The notes under the pieces: model-generated | Database searches by the model: none | What the model saw: the letters and a program-made list of their open reading frames with translations, nothing else | Told to the model about the DNA's origin: nothing | In this document: in pieces, positions 45,730 to 54,862 of the stretch | How the letters are laid out: the number at the start of each line of letters is the position of its first letter | Position numbering within the stretch: the stretch's first letter is position 1 | NCBI GenBank assembly: GCA_040757055.1 | Contig: JBFLXY010000007.1 | Location: 1-64,000, forward strand | Length of the DNA stretch: 64,000 nt | From: JAJZRJ01 sp040757055 | GTDB taxonomy: Bacteria; Desulfobacterota; Desulfobulbia; Desulfobulbales; Desulfurivibrionaceae | Reading direction: 5' to 3' | Program-made: the position numbers and the translations under genes

Positions 45730-45996
45730 GTGGCTCATAAAAAAGCAGGTGGCAGTTCCAGAAACGGTCGTGACAGTAACGGGCAGCGTCGCGGAGTGAA
45801 ACGCTTCGGCGGCCAGGAAGTGCGTGCGGGCAGCATCCTGGTGCGCCAGCTCGGCACCAAGATCCATCCCGGCAAGAATGTCGGCCTGGGCCGTGACTAT
45901 ACCCTCTTTGCCAAGATCGACGGCGTGGTGGCCTTCGAGGAGTTCGGCCAGGACCGCAAGCGCGTCAGCGTCTATCCGGTGGCCGACGCCGAATAA
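45730..45996 (+). CDS. rpmA: 50S ribosomal protein L27
   Basis: 88 residues, MAHKKAGGSSRNGRDSNGQRRGVKRFGGQ, the standard L27 start from a GTG codon at 45730. Its N-terminus reaches the peptidyl-transferase centre. It lies 30 bases after rplU. Confidence 0.97.
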   Translation: MAHKKAGGSSRNGRDSNGQRRGVKRFGGQEVRAGSILVRQLGTKIHPGKNVGLGRDYTLFAKIDGVVAFEEFGQDRKRVSVYPVADAE

Positions 45997-46026
45997 CCCC
46001 CATTTGTTCTCCCCGGCTTCATCGGC

Positions 46027-46046
46027 GCCCCCGTGCAAGCGGGGGC
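46027..46046 (+). promoter_or_regulatory. hairpin before obg
   Basis: GCCCCC-N8-GGGGGC stem between rpmA and obg, about 20 bases before the obg ATG. No T run follows, so it may tune obg translation or mRNA stability rather than terminate. Confidence 0.45.
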
Positions 46047-46065
46047 GAGCGCACAGGCGACCGCG

Positions 46066-47070
46066 ATGGCGTTTATCGATGAGGCAAAGTTTTTCGTCAA
46101 GGCCGGTGACGGCGGCAATGGCTGCGTCAGCTTCCGGCGCGAGAAGTTCGTGCCCAAGGGCGGGCCGGATGGCGGCGACGGCGGCGACGGCGGTTCCGTG
46201 ATCATCGAGGCCTCCGGCCGTCTCACTTCCCTTCTCGACTTCAAGTACCGATCCCATTTTTTGGCCGACAACGGCGGCCATGGCCAGGGCAAGCGCATGC
46301 ACGGCAAAAACGGCGGCGACTGCATCCTGCGCGTGCCGCCCGGATCGCTGATCAAGGACGTGGACTCCGGCGAGGTGCTGGCCGAGCTCATGGCCGACGG
46401 CGACCGCTTTGTCGCGGCCCGCGGCGGCGCGGGAGGGCGGGGCAACGTCCACTTCGCCACCTCGCAGAACCGCGCCCCGCGCATTGCCACCAAGGGGAAG
46501 CCCGGTGATGAGCGCTGGTACCGCATCGAGCTGAAGCTGCTTGCCGACGTCGGCCTCATCGGCCTGCCCAATGCCGGCAAATCCACCCTGCTCTCCAGGC
46601 TCTCCGCCGCTACCCCCAAGGTGGCCGACTATCCCTTCACCACCATCGCGCCGCAGCTCGGGGTGCTCCATTTTCCTGACCGGCCTTCCTGCATAGTGGC
46701 GGACATCCCCGGTCTCATCGAAGGGGCGCACGAGGGCGCGGGGCTCGGCCATAAATTTCTCAAACATGTTGAAAGAACCCGGATTTTGTTGCACGTTATT
46801 GATGCCTCCGCCCCGGACGACGAGCCGTGGCAGCAGTACCAGACCCTGGAGCATGAGCTGGCCCAGTACAATGTGGAGTTGCTCGGCCGCCACCGCCTGA
46901 TGCTGCTGAACAAGATCGACCAGGTCGCCGACCGCGGCCGCGTTGCCGAACTGGCCGCCCGCTTTGCCCAAGAGGGGATACGGACGCTCGCGATCTCGGC
47001 CCTCACCGGCGAGGGGATCGACGAACTCAAGGAAGCCATAGGCCAATTGCTGGACGAGAATCCTGCATGA
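46066..47070 (+). CDS. obgE: GTPase ObgE/CgtA
   Basis: 334 residues with the Gly-rich Obg domain (FVKAGDGGNGCVSFRREKFVPKGGPDGGDGG), then the GTPase domain with G1 GLPNAGKST at 166-174, the DIPGLIEGA box and NKIDQV. It is a ribosome-assembly GTPase. ATG 46066 begins at the conserved MAFIDEAKFFVK. It overlaps proB by four bases. Confidence 0.96.
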   Translation: MAFIDEAKFFVKAGDGGNGCVSFRREKFVPKGGPDGGDGGDGGSVIIEASGRLTSLLDFKYRSHFLADNGGHGQGKRMHGKNGGDCILRVPPGSLIKDVDSGEVLAELMADGDRFVAARGGAGGRGNVHFATSQNRAPRIATKGKPGDERWYRIELKLLADVGLIGLPNAGKSTLLSRLSAATPKVADYPFTTIAPQLGVLHFPDRPSCIVADIPGLIEGAHEGAGLGHKFLKHVERTRILLHVIDASAPDDEPWQQYQTLEHELAQYNVELLGRHRLMLLNKIDQVADRGRVAELAARFAQEGIRTLAISALTGEGIDELKEAIGQLLDENPA

Positions 47071-48221
47071 GCTATCAGGTGAACCAGGAACAGGGCCGCG
47101 AACTGCGGCAACGCCTGCTTGGCAAGGCGAAACGGGTGGTGGTCAAGGTGGGCAGTGCCGTGCTCACCACCAGCGAGGGGCTCAATTACCCGGTGCTCGA
47201 CGCCCTGGCCGCCCAGATCGCCGTCCTGCGCCAGCAGGGCCGCGAAGTGATCCTGGTCAGCTCCGGGGCGGTGGCGGCCGGCCGGCGCAAGCTGGGGTTG
47301 GGCGGCCGCGCCATCAGCCTGCGGGAAAAGCAGGCCGCGGCCGCCGTCGGCCAATCGAGCCTCATGCGCGCCTATGAAAAAATCTTCGAGCAGCTCGGCC
47401 ACAAGGTGGCCCAGGTGCTCCTCACCCACGACGCCCTCTCCCACCGCGACCGCTATCTGAACGTTCGCAACACCCTGCTCACCCTGCTGGAGTGGGGGCT
47501 GGTGCCGATCATCAACGAGAACGACACCGTCTCGGTGGAGGAGCTGCGCTTCGGCGACAACGACACCCTGGGCGCCATGGTGACCAACCTCATCGAGGCG
47601 GAACTGCTCATCTGCCTCACCGACGTGGCCGGCCTTTTCACCGGCAACCCCGCTCTCGACCCGGCTGCCAAACAGATCTACGTGGTGACCAGGGTGGGCC
47701 GCGAGGTGGAGGAGATGGCCGGCCAGGTGGTGAGCGGGGTGGGCACCGGCGGCATGCGGAGCAAGGTCAATGCCGCCAGGATGGTGGCCGCCCGTGGCGG
47801 CTGCTCGGTGGTGGCGCCGGGCCGCGAACCCGGAGTGCTCACTCGCCTCATGGACGGCGAGCCGCTGGGCACCTTGTTCCTCGGCCGGGAAACCAAGCTG
47901 GCCGGCCGCAAGCACTGGATCGCCTACACCCTGCGGCCCAAGGGCTTTCTGGTGCTCGACGCCGGCGCCTGCCGCGCTATTGTCGAGAACGGCAAGAGCC
48001 TGCTGCCCTCGGGCATCGTCGAGGTGCGCGGCAGGTTCGGCATCGGCGACCCGGTCCACTGCCTCGACAGTGAGGGTCATGCGGTGGCGGCCGGGCTGGT
48101 GAACTACGATGCCGAGGCGGTACGGAAGATCCAGGGCCTGAAGACGAGCCAGATCGAAGAGACGCTGGGCTACAAGGACAGCGACGAGATCATTCACCGC
48201 GACAATCTGGTCATTCTCTAG
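47067..48221 (+). CDS. proB: glutamate 5-kinase
   Basis: 384 residues. The amino-acid kinase domain (KRVVVKVGSAVLTT, ILVSSGAVAAGRRKLG, INENDTVSVEELRFGDND) precedes a C-terminal PUA domain (about 285-370). It makes gamma-glutamyl phosphate, the first step of proline synthesis. It overlaps obgE and is followed by proA. Confidence 0.96.
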   Translation: MSYQVNQEQGRELRQRLLGKAKRVVVKVGSAVLTTSEGLNYPVLDALAAQIAVLRQQGREVILVSSGAVAAGRRKLGLGGRAISLREKQAAAAVGQSSLMRAYEKIFEQLGHKVAQVLLTHDALSHRDRYLNVRNTLLTLLEWGLVPIINENDTVSVEELRFGDNDTLGAMVTNLIEAELLICLTDVAGLFTGNPALDPAAKQIYVVTRVGREVEEMAGQVVSGVGTGGMRSKVNAARMVAARGGCSVVAPGREPGVLTRLMDGEPLGTLFLGRETKLAGRKHWIAYTLRPKGFLVLDAGACRAIVENGKSLLPSGIVEVRGRFGIGDPVHCLDSEGHAVAAGLVNYDAEAVRKIQGLKTSQIEETLGYKDSDEIIHRDNLVIL

Positions 48222-48241
48222 GCGTGGAGGAGGGATTGGTT

Positions 48242-49498
48242 ATGACCATTGCAGAGACCATCAAGAAGCTGGCCGTCGAGGCCAAGAGCGCGGCCCGCCA
48301 GGTGGCGAGCCTCTCCACCACCGCGAAGAACCGGGTGCTGCTCAATATGGCCGAGGCGCTCATCGCCAACAAGGCGCTGATCCAGAGGGAAAATGAGAAG
48401 GACCTGGCTGCTGGCCGGGCCAAGGGGCTCTCCGCCGCCATGCTTGACCGGTTGGCCCTGACCGGCAAGACCATCGACAGCATGGTCGCGGGCCTGAAAG
48501 AAGTGGCGGCCCTGCCCGACCCGGTGGGCGAGGTTTCCGAGCTGGTGCAGCGGCCGAGCGGCATCTCCGTGGGCCGCATGCGGGTGCCGCTCGGCGTCAT
48601 CGCCATGATCTACGAATCGCGACCCAACGTCACCGTCGATGCCGCGGCCCTTTGTCTCAAGGCGGGCAATGGTGTGGTGCTGCGGGGCGGCTCCGAGGCG
48701 ATCCATTCCAACCTGGCCCTGGCCAAGGTGCTCCAGGAAGTGCTCGCGGCCGAAGGGGTGAACCCGGCGGCGGTGCAGGTGATCCCGGTCACCGACCGCG
48801 AGGCGATCACCGCCATGCTCCAGCTCGAAGAGCAGATCGACCTGGTCATCCCCCGCGGCGGCGAGGGGCTGATCCGCTTTGTTTCGGAGAATTCGCGGAT
48901 TCCGGTGCTCAAGCACTACAAGGGCGTCTGCCACCTTTTTGTCGACGAGAGCGCCGATTTCGACATGGCCACCAACCTCGTCATGAACGGCAAGACCCAG
49001 CGGCCCGGCGTCTGCAATGCCCTGGAGACCCTGCTGATCCATAAGAACGTGGCTCCGGCCTTCCTGCCGCTCATTTGCGCGAAGCTCGCCGCAGCCACGG
49101 TGGATATCCGCGGCTGCGAGCGAACCCGCGCCATCGTTCCCACGGTCACCCCGGCATTACCCACCGACTGGGGCATGGAGTTCCTCGACCTCATCCTGGC
49201 GGTGAAGGTGGTGGATGATCTCGACGCGGCCATGGAGCATATCGTCCAGTACGGCTCGCTCCACACCGAGGTGATCGTCACCAACAACTACGCCCATTCC
49301 CAGCGCTTCCTGCGCGAGGTGGATGCCTCGGCGGTGATGGTCAACGCCTCGACCCGTTTCAACGACGGCGGCCAGTTCGGCCTCGGCGCCGAGATCGGCA
49401 TCAGCACCACCAAACTCCACGCCTACGGCCCCATGGGGCTCAAGGAACTGACCACCCAGAAGTTCATCGTCTACGGCAGCGGGCAGGTGCGCAGCTAG
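48242..49498 (+). CDS. proA: gamma-glutamyl phosphate reductase
   Basis: 418 residues, an aldehyde-dehydrogenase-like enzyme. VPLGVIAMIYESRPNVTVDAAALCLKAGN and the catalytic-Cys segment TQRPGVCNALETLL are ProA signatures. It reduces gamma-glutamyl phosphate to glutamate semialdehyde with NADPH. ATG 48242 has GGAGGAGGG upstream. It lies 20 bases after proB. Confidence 0.96.
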   Translation: MTIAETIKKLAVEAKSAARQVASLSTTAKNRVLLNMAEALIANKALIQRENEKDLAAGRAKGLSAAMLDRLALTGKTIDSMVAGLKEVAALPDPVGEVSELVQRPSGISVGRMRVPLGVIAMIYESRPNVTVDAAALCLKAGNGVVLRGGSEAIHSNLALAKVLQEVLAAEGVNPAAVQVIPVTDREAITAMLQLEEQIDLVIPRGGEGLIRFVSENSRIPVLKHYKGVCHLFVDESADFDMATNLVMNGKTQRPGVCNALETLLIHKNVAPAFLPLICAKLAAATVDIRGCERTRAIVPTVTPALPTDWGMEFLDLILAVKVVDDLDAAMEHIVQYGSLHTEVIVTNNYAHSQRFLREVDASAVMVNASTRFNDGGQFGLGAEIGISTTKLHAYGPMGLKELTTQKFIVYGSGQVRS

Positions 49499-49505
49499 GC
49501 CGGCC

Positions 49506-50192
49506 ATGGAATGCCTTGTTGCCTTGCCGGGCCGCCGCGTCGGCATCCTGGGCGGCACCTTCGATCCGGTCCACCTGGGCCATCTGGCCGTGGCTGAGGC
49601 GGCCCGGGAGCATCTGGCCCTCGATACACTCCTCTTCATCCCCGCGGCCTCGCCGCCCCACAAGCTGCGGGCGCCCCTGGCCCCCTTTGCCGACCGGGTC
49701 GCCATGCTCCGCCTTGCCCTGGCGGAGCATCCAGGTTTTGCCATCTCCGAGATGGAGCGGGACCGCCCCGGCCCCTCCTACAGCATCGACACCCTGAAGG
49801 AATTGCGCCAGCAACTGGGGGAAGAAGCGCGTCTCTTCTTCTGCATCGGCATGGATGCCTTTGCCGAGATCACCTCATGGAAGAAGTATGCCGAACTCTT
49901 CCATTATGCCGGCTTCGTGGTGGTGGAGCGGCCGGATTCCGGCGGGATGGCCCTTGCCGATTTTATCGCCGCCGAACTGCCGCATTTCCGGCAGGGAGGG
50001 GAAAGGGCGTGGGCAGAGGCGGATGGCCCCGGCCGCATTTATGCCCTCGCCATGCCAGGCGTGCCGGTCTCTTCGACTCTGGTGCGGGAGCGGGCTGCGC
50101 GGGGGGAGTCCCTGGCCGGTCTCGTGCCGGGGGAGGTGGCCGGCTACATCGCCCGCCACGGCCTCTACCGGCCCTCAACCGGCGGGCGTTGA
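49506..50192 (+). CDS. nadD: nicotinate-nucleotide adenylyltransferase
   Basis: 228 residues. GILGGTFDPVHLGHL carries the H23-x-x-H26 nucleotidyltransferase motif, and SSTLVRERAARGESL is the ISSTxIR-like box. It adenylates nicotinate mononucleotide in NAD synthesis. It runs convergently into the MFS gene and overlaps it by 18 bases. Confidence 0.94.
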   Translation: MECLVALPGRRVGILGGTFDPVHLGHLAVAEAAREHLALDTLLFIPAASPPHKLRAPLAPFADRVAMLRLALAEHPGFAISEMERDRPGPSYSIDTLKELRQQLGEEARLFFCIGMDAFAEITSWKKYAELFHYAGFVVVERPDSGGMALADFIAAELPHFRQGGERAWAEADGPGRIYALAMPGVPVSSTLVRERAARGESLAGLVPGEVAGYIARHGLYRPSTGGR

Positions 50193-51377
50193 CGCCGTTT
50201 CTTCGCCGCCTTCGCGGCTCTTTCCCAGGCAGAGAAAGATCAGGCCCGTCAACAGCAGGACCAGGCTGGCGCCGCGGAAGGCGCTGCCGTATCCATGCGC
50301 CGCGGCAATGCATCCTGCCACCAGCGGGCCGGTGGTATGGCCGATGTCCATGATGGAGCCGAGGAGGCCCATGGCCGACCCGCGCGCCCGGCCGTGGGAG
50401 AGATCGGCGATGTGGCTGGCCGTGGCCGAGGTGACGATGGAGAGCCCCAGGCCAAAGGCGATGCTGAGGCACAGCAGCGGCAGCAAGGTGGTGGCCTGTC
50501 CCAGCAGACCGAGGCAGAGGCTGCCGAAAAGCGCCCCGGCGATGATTTGCGGCCGGCGGCCGTGCCGGTCGGAAAATCTCCCCATGAAGGGTTTGGTGAG
50601 CGCCAGGGTGATGACCTGGGCCGCGAGGAGCAGGCCGATTTCGTAGGCGGTCATCCCCTGGGCCAGTACATGGAGGGGGAGAAAGGTTTCGAAGGCACCG
50701 TAGCCAAAGAGGATGGCCGCCTCCACCAGGCTGGTGAGGAGGATGGCGCGATGGAGCACCACTGCCTTGAAGTGGCGGAAGGTTGCGGACCAGGGCTGCG
50801 CCTGGCCGCCGGCGGTATCGACCGGCAGGTTGGCGGCCAGCAGCAGGGTGAGGCCGCCGGCCATGGCGCAGACCATATAGACCGCCTGGAAGGCGCGCGC
50901 CGGACTGAGAACCAGGGCGCCGAGGATACCTGCTCCGGCCAGGGGGGCGAGGAAGCGGCCGAGCAGGGTGGCGGTGGAGAACCATCCCATCTTCTCGCCG
51001 CGTTCGCTGGCGGAAAAGGTGGAGACCATGGCCATGGCCACCGGCACGAAGATGGCGGTGGCGAAACCGTGGGCAAAGCGGATCAGGGCGAGCTGCCAGA
51101 GCTGCCGGACCAGGAGGTATCCCCAGGGGACCAGGGCGAAAAGCAGGGCAGAAACCACGAGCAACCGTTTCCTGCCAAAGCGGTCGGCCAGGAGGCCGGC
51201 GGGCACGCTGAACACAACGCCGGCAAAGGCGGAAACCGAGGCGACGAGGCCAACGCCACTGGGACTCGCCCCCAGATGCGCGGCAAAAAGCGGCAATACC
51301 GGGCTCTTCGCGATGGTGGCGCTGAAGATCGCCAGCATCCCGGTGGCGCAGAGTGCCGTGAACGGTGGAAGTCGCAT
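50175..51377 (-). CDS. MFS exporter of the chrB operon
   Basis: 400 residues, about 12 hydrophobic helices. The loop after helix 2 reads AGLLADRFGRKRLL, matching the G-x-x-x-D-R-x-G-R-(R/K) MFS motif, and the second half has GRFSDRHGRRPQ. It is drug/metabolite efflux-like (TetA-type organisation). It ends the chrB operon, 11 bases after the PEP-synthase-like gene, and could export a toxic product or oxyanion. No CHR-family chromate transporter is present here. Confidence 0.8.
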   Translation of the reverse strand: MRLPPFTALCATGMLAIFSATIAKSPVLPLFAAHLGASPSGVGLVASVSAFAGVVFSVPAGLLADRFGRKRLLVVSALLFALVPWGYLLVRQLWQLALIRFAHGFATAIFVPVAMAMVSTFSASERGEKMGWFSTATLLGRFLAPLAGAGILGALVLSPARAFQAVYMVCAMAGGLTLLLAANLPVDTAGGQAQPWSATFRHFKAVVLHRAILLTSLVEAAILFGYGAFETFLPLHVLAQGMTAYEIGLLLAAQVITLALTKPFMGRFSDRHGRRPQIIAGALFGSLCLGLLGQATTLLPLLCLSIAFGLGLSIVTSATASHIADLSHGRARGSAMGLLGSIMDIGHTTGPLVAGCIAAAHGYGSAFRGASLVLLLTGLIFLCLGKSREGGEETASTPAG

Positions 51378-51388
51378 GGTCTCGTCAG

Positions 51389-54300
51389 TTATCGCCCGGC
51401 AAATTCTTTCCTGTGAAGATTACGGAAGCGCGTCAGCGAGTCGGCCTTGGTCCAGAGGCCGACATGCCCGTGCACCGGCCATGCGGCCTCGTATTCCAGG
51501 AGGGTGGCGCCGTCGAGGGAGCCGGTGATGTGATTTCCGCAAATTTTTACCCGGACTGTATACCATTGGCCGGTCCGCACTTCCACGGCGGCGGTTGCCC
51601 GCGTGTAACGCCGGTTGTTGACGAATTCGAACAGGATGCAGTTGTTTTCGAGGGCGTTGATGCGCAGGACGAAGTAGTTGCCCACGTTGCGAAGGCCAAA
51701 GGCAAGCCCCCCGGCCTGGTCGATATGCCCGCCCGCGGGCTGCACTTGGACCGAGAGAACGGCATCGCCCGTGCCGCTTTCCTTGGCAATGGCCAGCGGA
51801 AAATGGTAGTAGGCGCCGATATTGTCCAGAAACTCCTGGTATTTTGCTCCCGCGACCCGGCCCATGAAGCCGGCAAAGCCCGCTCCGAGGCTGGTCAGCC
51901 AACGGGAGCCGTCCTGAACCAGCAGAGTGTCTTCTTCGGCCCGCCAGTTGCCCAAGGGGGTATAGTAACCGGGGAGGCTGTTCGTGACCCCCTGACCGAG
52001 AAAATCGTAATCGCCCCGGAAAAAGGCCTCCGTCATGGCCTCCACCTGATCCGGATTCGCTATGGCCATATCCAGCAGGCGGCTGGAGGCCAACAGGCGG
52101 CCCAACTGGTCGAGGGCTTCTTCCATGATTTTTTGCCCGGCGTTTTTGAGGGAGGCCTCCAGCAGGTCGCCGGTGATGGTGAGGTGGAAGCCAAGTCGTC
52201 CCAGGACATTCGCCAGGAACTGGATGCGCAGCGACCGTCCCACAAAGGAGCCCACCCCGCCGGAGAATTGCAGGAGGATGTGGTTCTGGCCGGCGTTTTC
52301 CTCGCCCACGGCACAGAAGGCGTCCACGTTGGCGTAGTGGTACCCGAATTTGGCGCTCAGGTTCATGTATTCGCGGGAGATGACCGCATAGCTGTCCCCG
52401 CCTGGCTGGGGGCCGAATTCGGAAACAGCGGTTGACGACATGAGGGTGAAAAAGTTGTTCATGTCGAGGTTGATCGTTCCGGCCCAGGTGATGCCGGGAT
52501 GCATGAAGCCACCCCACATGGCCTTCATGGGAATGGAGGTGAGGTGGTTGGGGGTGACTTCGTCGCAGGTGGTGAGGTTGTCCCGGAGCCCGCCACCCAG
52601 GTCGATGCAGTGGAGCACCAGCGGGATGTTCGCCTGCAGGCGGACCGAGGGGGCGCCTGCGGTTTCCTCGGAGAGGAAAAAGATTTCCTTCATGATCCGC
52701 TCATGGGCGAAACGGATGATGTCGTGGATGGTCTGGCAGCCCTCGGGAGAGAAGTTGGCTGCATCCGGCTCCAGCAGGTTCAGGGGGGAAGTCAGATCCA
52801 GCACGGCGCGCAGCCGTTGGTGAACAGGGCTGTTGATGATGAGCCCGCCGCCTGCCTTGATGTGGGCCGGTAACCCCTCGGCAATCCCGTGGTAGACTGT
52901 CATCTGTTGGCTTACCAGGGTGATGGCCTCGCCGTGGTGCAGGATGCTGGTGGCCTCTTTGGCGTCAAAGAGGGCTGGCACCCTGAATTCACGGGCAACG
53001 GAAGCGAGATGGCTGGCCACGCTCCCGACATCGGTGATGATCCCCCTGACCTTTCCCGCAACTTCGGCGTAATCGGGAGAGGCGGTCCTGGCGACCAGGA
53101 TGGCGTCTTCGGGCAGGGCGGAGAGGTTTCCGCCGTCGGACAGAAAGACTCTTCCCGTGGCAATGCCGGGGCAGGCCGACACCCCGCCTTGCAGCCGGAT
53201 CGCATGGGCTGCCAGGATGGCCGCGAGGCCGGCTTCCCCTTCATCCTCCCTGACCACGCCCAAGGGGCGGGATTGCAGGAAAAAAAGGCGCTGCTTCTGG
53301 TCCATGGCCCATTCCATATCCTGCGGGCTCTGGAAGTGCTCTTCCGCCCTCTTGCCGGCCTCGGCAAGGGCCAAGACGGTCGTATCGTCGATGGACGGCT
53401 CCAACCTCTCCGGTGCGGAAACCTCTTCCAGGCGAGTGCCGCCGTTTTCCCCGGCCACGAGGCGGGTGGTCTTGGGGCGCAGCTCGCGCTGCACGATTTG
53501 GCCGGTGCCGCGATCCAGAAAGTATTCGTCTGGGGAGGACTCGCCGCTCACCAGATGTTCACCCAAGCCGAGAATGGCGCTGATCTTCATCTCGTCGGCG
53601 TTGGGACGCGCCGGGTCCACCGTGTAGAGCACGCCGCTCACCCTGGCGTCGATCATCTCGATACCGGCCACGCACATGGGCGTCTCTTCGTCGGCAAAGC
53701 CGAATTGGCGGCGGTAGAGGATGGCGCGGGGAGAATATTTGCTGGCCACCACCTCCTTGTAGGCGTCAAGGAGGGTGGCATGGCTCACGTTGAGCACGGT
53801 GGTGTACTGTCCGGCAAAGGAGGCCTCCGAGTCCTCCCCCACCGCGCTGCTCCGCATGGCGACGCGGACTCCTGGTCTGGTTTTTCCCTCCAGGTCGCGG
53901 TATGCTTCCATGATGGCTTCGGCAATGGGGTTGGGCAAAGGCGCTTCGCGGACCAGGGCCCGGATGTCTTTGCTGATGCCCTCCAGATCCGCCTGCGGGC
54001 TTTTCTCCAGCTGCGCCAGCTTGTCGGCGATGATGGGGGTCAGTCCGCTTTCGCCCAGGAATCGCTGGAAGGCATGCGCCGTTATCACAAAACCATGGGG
54101 CACACGCAACCCGATGGTGTTCCTCATGGTGGCGAGGTGCGTTGCCTTGGCGCCGGCCATGGGAAGCATCTCCGGAGCGAGCGCGTCCAGGGGCAGGGTC
54201 ATGGGGCCATCCGCGGCCGGCGGTTCGGGCGTGAAGACGGCTTGGATACTCTGGCCGATGGTCTCGCATGTGCCTTGCAGTTGCCGGTATTTGTCCCCTG

Positions 54301-54550
54301 AGATGGTGTTGATGGTTTCGATGAGGCTGCGCGTGGTCTCCAGCAGCGCCTCCGCCTTGTTCCGAACGGCGGTTTCGCTGAATCCGCTTCCGCTGTAGTA
54401 GGTCTGCTCCAGTTCCGCCATGAGGTTCAGTGCGTCCCGGTTGAGACGGAGAAATTCCCGGAAGTGCCGGTACTTCTCGACCAGCGGCCCATCGAGCCGG
54501 GAAAGCAAGCGGCAGGTGGTTTCCCTTTTGAAGAAGTCGATGAGCGCCAT
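51389..54550 (-). CDS. PEP-synthase-like protein with C-terminal lectin-like domain
   Basis: 1053 residues. Residues about 125-430 form a PPDK/PEP-synthase ATP-binding domain (GAKATHLATM, RVAMRSSAVGEDSEASFAGQYTT, EWAMDQKQRLFFLQSRP). Residues 455-555 are a swivelling domain with candidate phospho-His514 in ITDVGSVASHLASVAREFRVPAL. The PEP/pyruvate TIM-barrel is not recognisable. Instead, 560-870 is unfamiliar and 880-1053 looks like a concanavalin/LamG or DUF1080-type beta-sandwich (QWYTVRVKICGNHITGSLDGATLLEY). GGAGG precedes the ATG. It may be a phosphotransfer enzyme on an unknown substrate. Confidence 0.75.
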   Translation of the reverse strand: MALIDFFKRETTCRLLSRLDGPLVEKYRHFREFLRLNRDALNLMAELEQTYYSGSGFSETAVRNKAEALLETTRSLIETINTISGDKYRQLQGTCETIGQSIQAVFTPEPPAADGPMTLPLDALAPEMLPMAGAKATHLATMRNTIGLRVPHGFVITAHAFQRFLGESGLTPIIADKLAQLEKSPQADLEGISKDIRALVREAPLPNPIAEAIMEAYRDLEGKTRPGVRVAMRSSAVGEDSEASFAGQYTTVLNVSHATLLDAYKEVVASKYSPRAILYRRQFGFADEETPMCVAGIEMIDARVSGVLYTVDPARPNADEMKISAILGLGEHLVSGESSPDEYFLDRGTGQIVQRELRPKTTRLVAGENGGTRLEEVSAPERLEPSIDDTTVLALAEAGKRAEEHFQSPQDMEWAMDQKQRLFFLQSRPLGVVREDEGEAGLAAILAAHAIRLQGGVSACPGIATGRVFLSDGGNLSALPEDAILVARTASPDYAEVAGKVRGIITDVGSVASHLASVAREFRVPALFDAKEATSILHHGEAITLVSQQMTVYHGIAEGLPAHIKAGGGLIINSPVHQRLRAVLDLTSPLNLLEPDAANFSPEGCQTIHDIIRFAHERIMKEIFFLSEETAGAPSVRLQANIPLVLHCIDLGGGLRDNLTTCDEVTPNHLTSIPMKAMWGGFMHPGITWAGTINLDMNNFFTLMSSTAVSEFGPQPGGDSYAVISREYMNLSAKFGYHYANVDAFCAVGEENAGQNHILLQFSGGVGSFVGRSLRIQFLANVLGRLGFHLTITGDLLEASLKNAGQKIMEEALDQLGRLLASSRLLDMAIANPDQVEAMTEAFFRGDYDFLGQGVTNSLPGYYTPLGNWRAEEDTLLVQDGSRWLTSLGAGFAGFMGRVAGAKYQEFLDNIGAYYHFPLAIAKESGTGDAVLSVQVQPAGGHIDQAGGLAFGLRNVGNYFVLRINALENNCILFEFVNNRRYTRATAAVEVRTGQWYTVRVKICGNHITGSLDGATLLEYEAAWPVHGHVGLWTKADSLTRFRNLHRKEFAGR

Positions 54551-54596
54551 GGCAACCTCCGGTCAGTCCAAAGGGCATGCTTCGACGAAACCGCCT

Positions 54597-54833
54597 TCAC
54601 TCCCCTTCCCTATGGATGGGGCATTCCTCGTTCTGGTCGTGGAACGCGGTGCAGGCAAAGTCGTTTTCAACCGAGTCCAGAAGGGATTCTTTTCTGGCTG
54701 GCGCTGTCTGCGGGGGTTCCGCCTTTTTCGCCTTTTCACCACAAAGCGGGCAGGGTGCGCCCTCCTCCGCGAAGGCGGTACATGCCAGGGTGGTTTCAAT
54801 CTCTTCCGTGATCGTGTGTTTTTTGTCCGTCAT
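54597..54833 (-). CDS. small protein with duplicated Cys motif
   Basis: 78 residues from the ATG at 54833 with CAGGAGGACA upstream. Two copies of one motif are visible: ETTLACTAFAEEGAPCPLCG near the start and ENDFACTAFHDQNEECPIH near the end, separated by a Lys/Pro-rich linker. The duplicated (A)CTAF-x6-CP pattern suggests metal or thiol chemistry. I recognise no family. It lies between the HD-rhodanese and PEP-synthase-like genes of the chrB operon. Confidence 0.65.
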   Translation of the reverse strand: MTDKKHTITEEIETTLACTAFAEEGAPCPLCGEKAKKAEPPQTAPARKESLLDSVENDFACTAFHDQNEECPIHREGE

Positions 54834-54862
54834 GGCTGTGTCCTCCTGTTTGTGTGTCTGAT

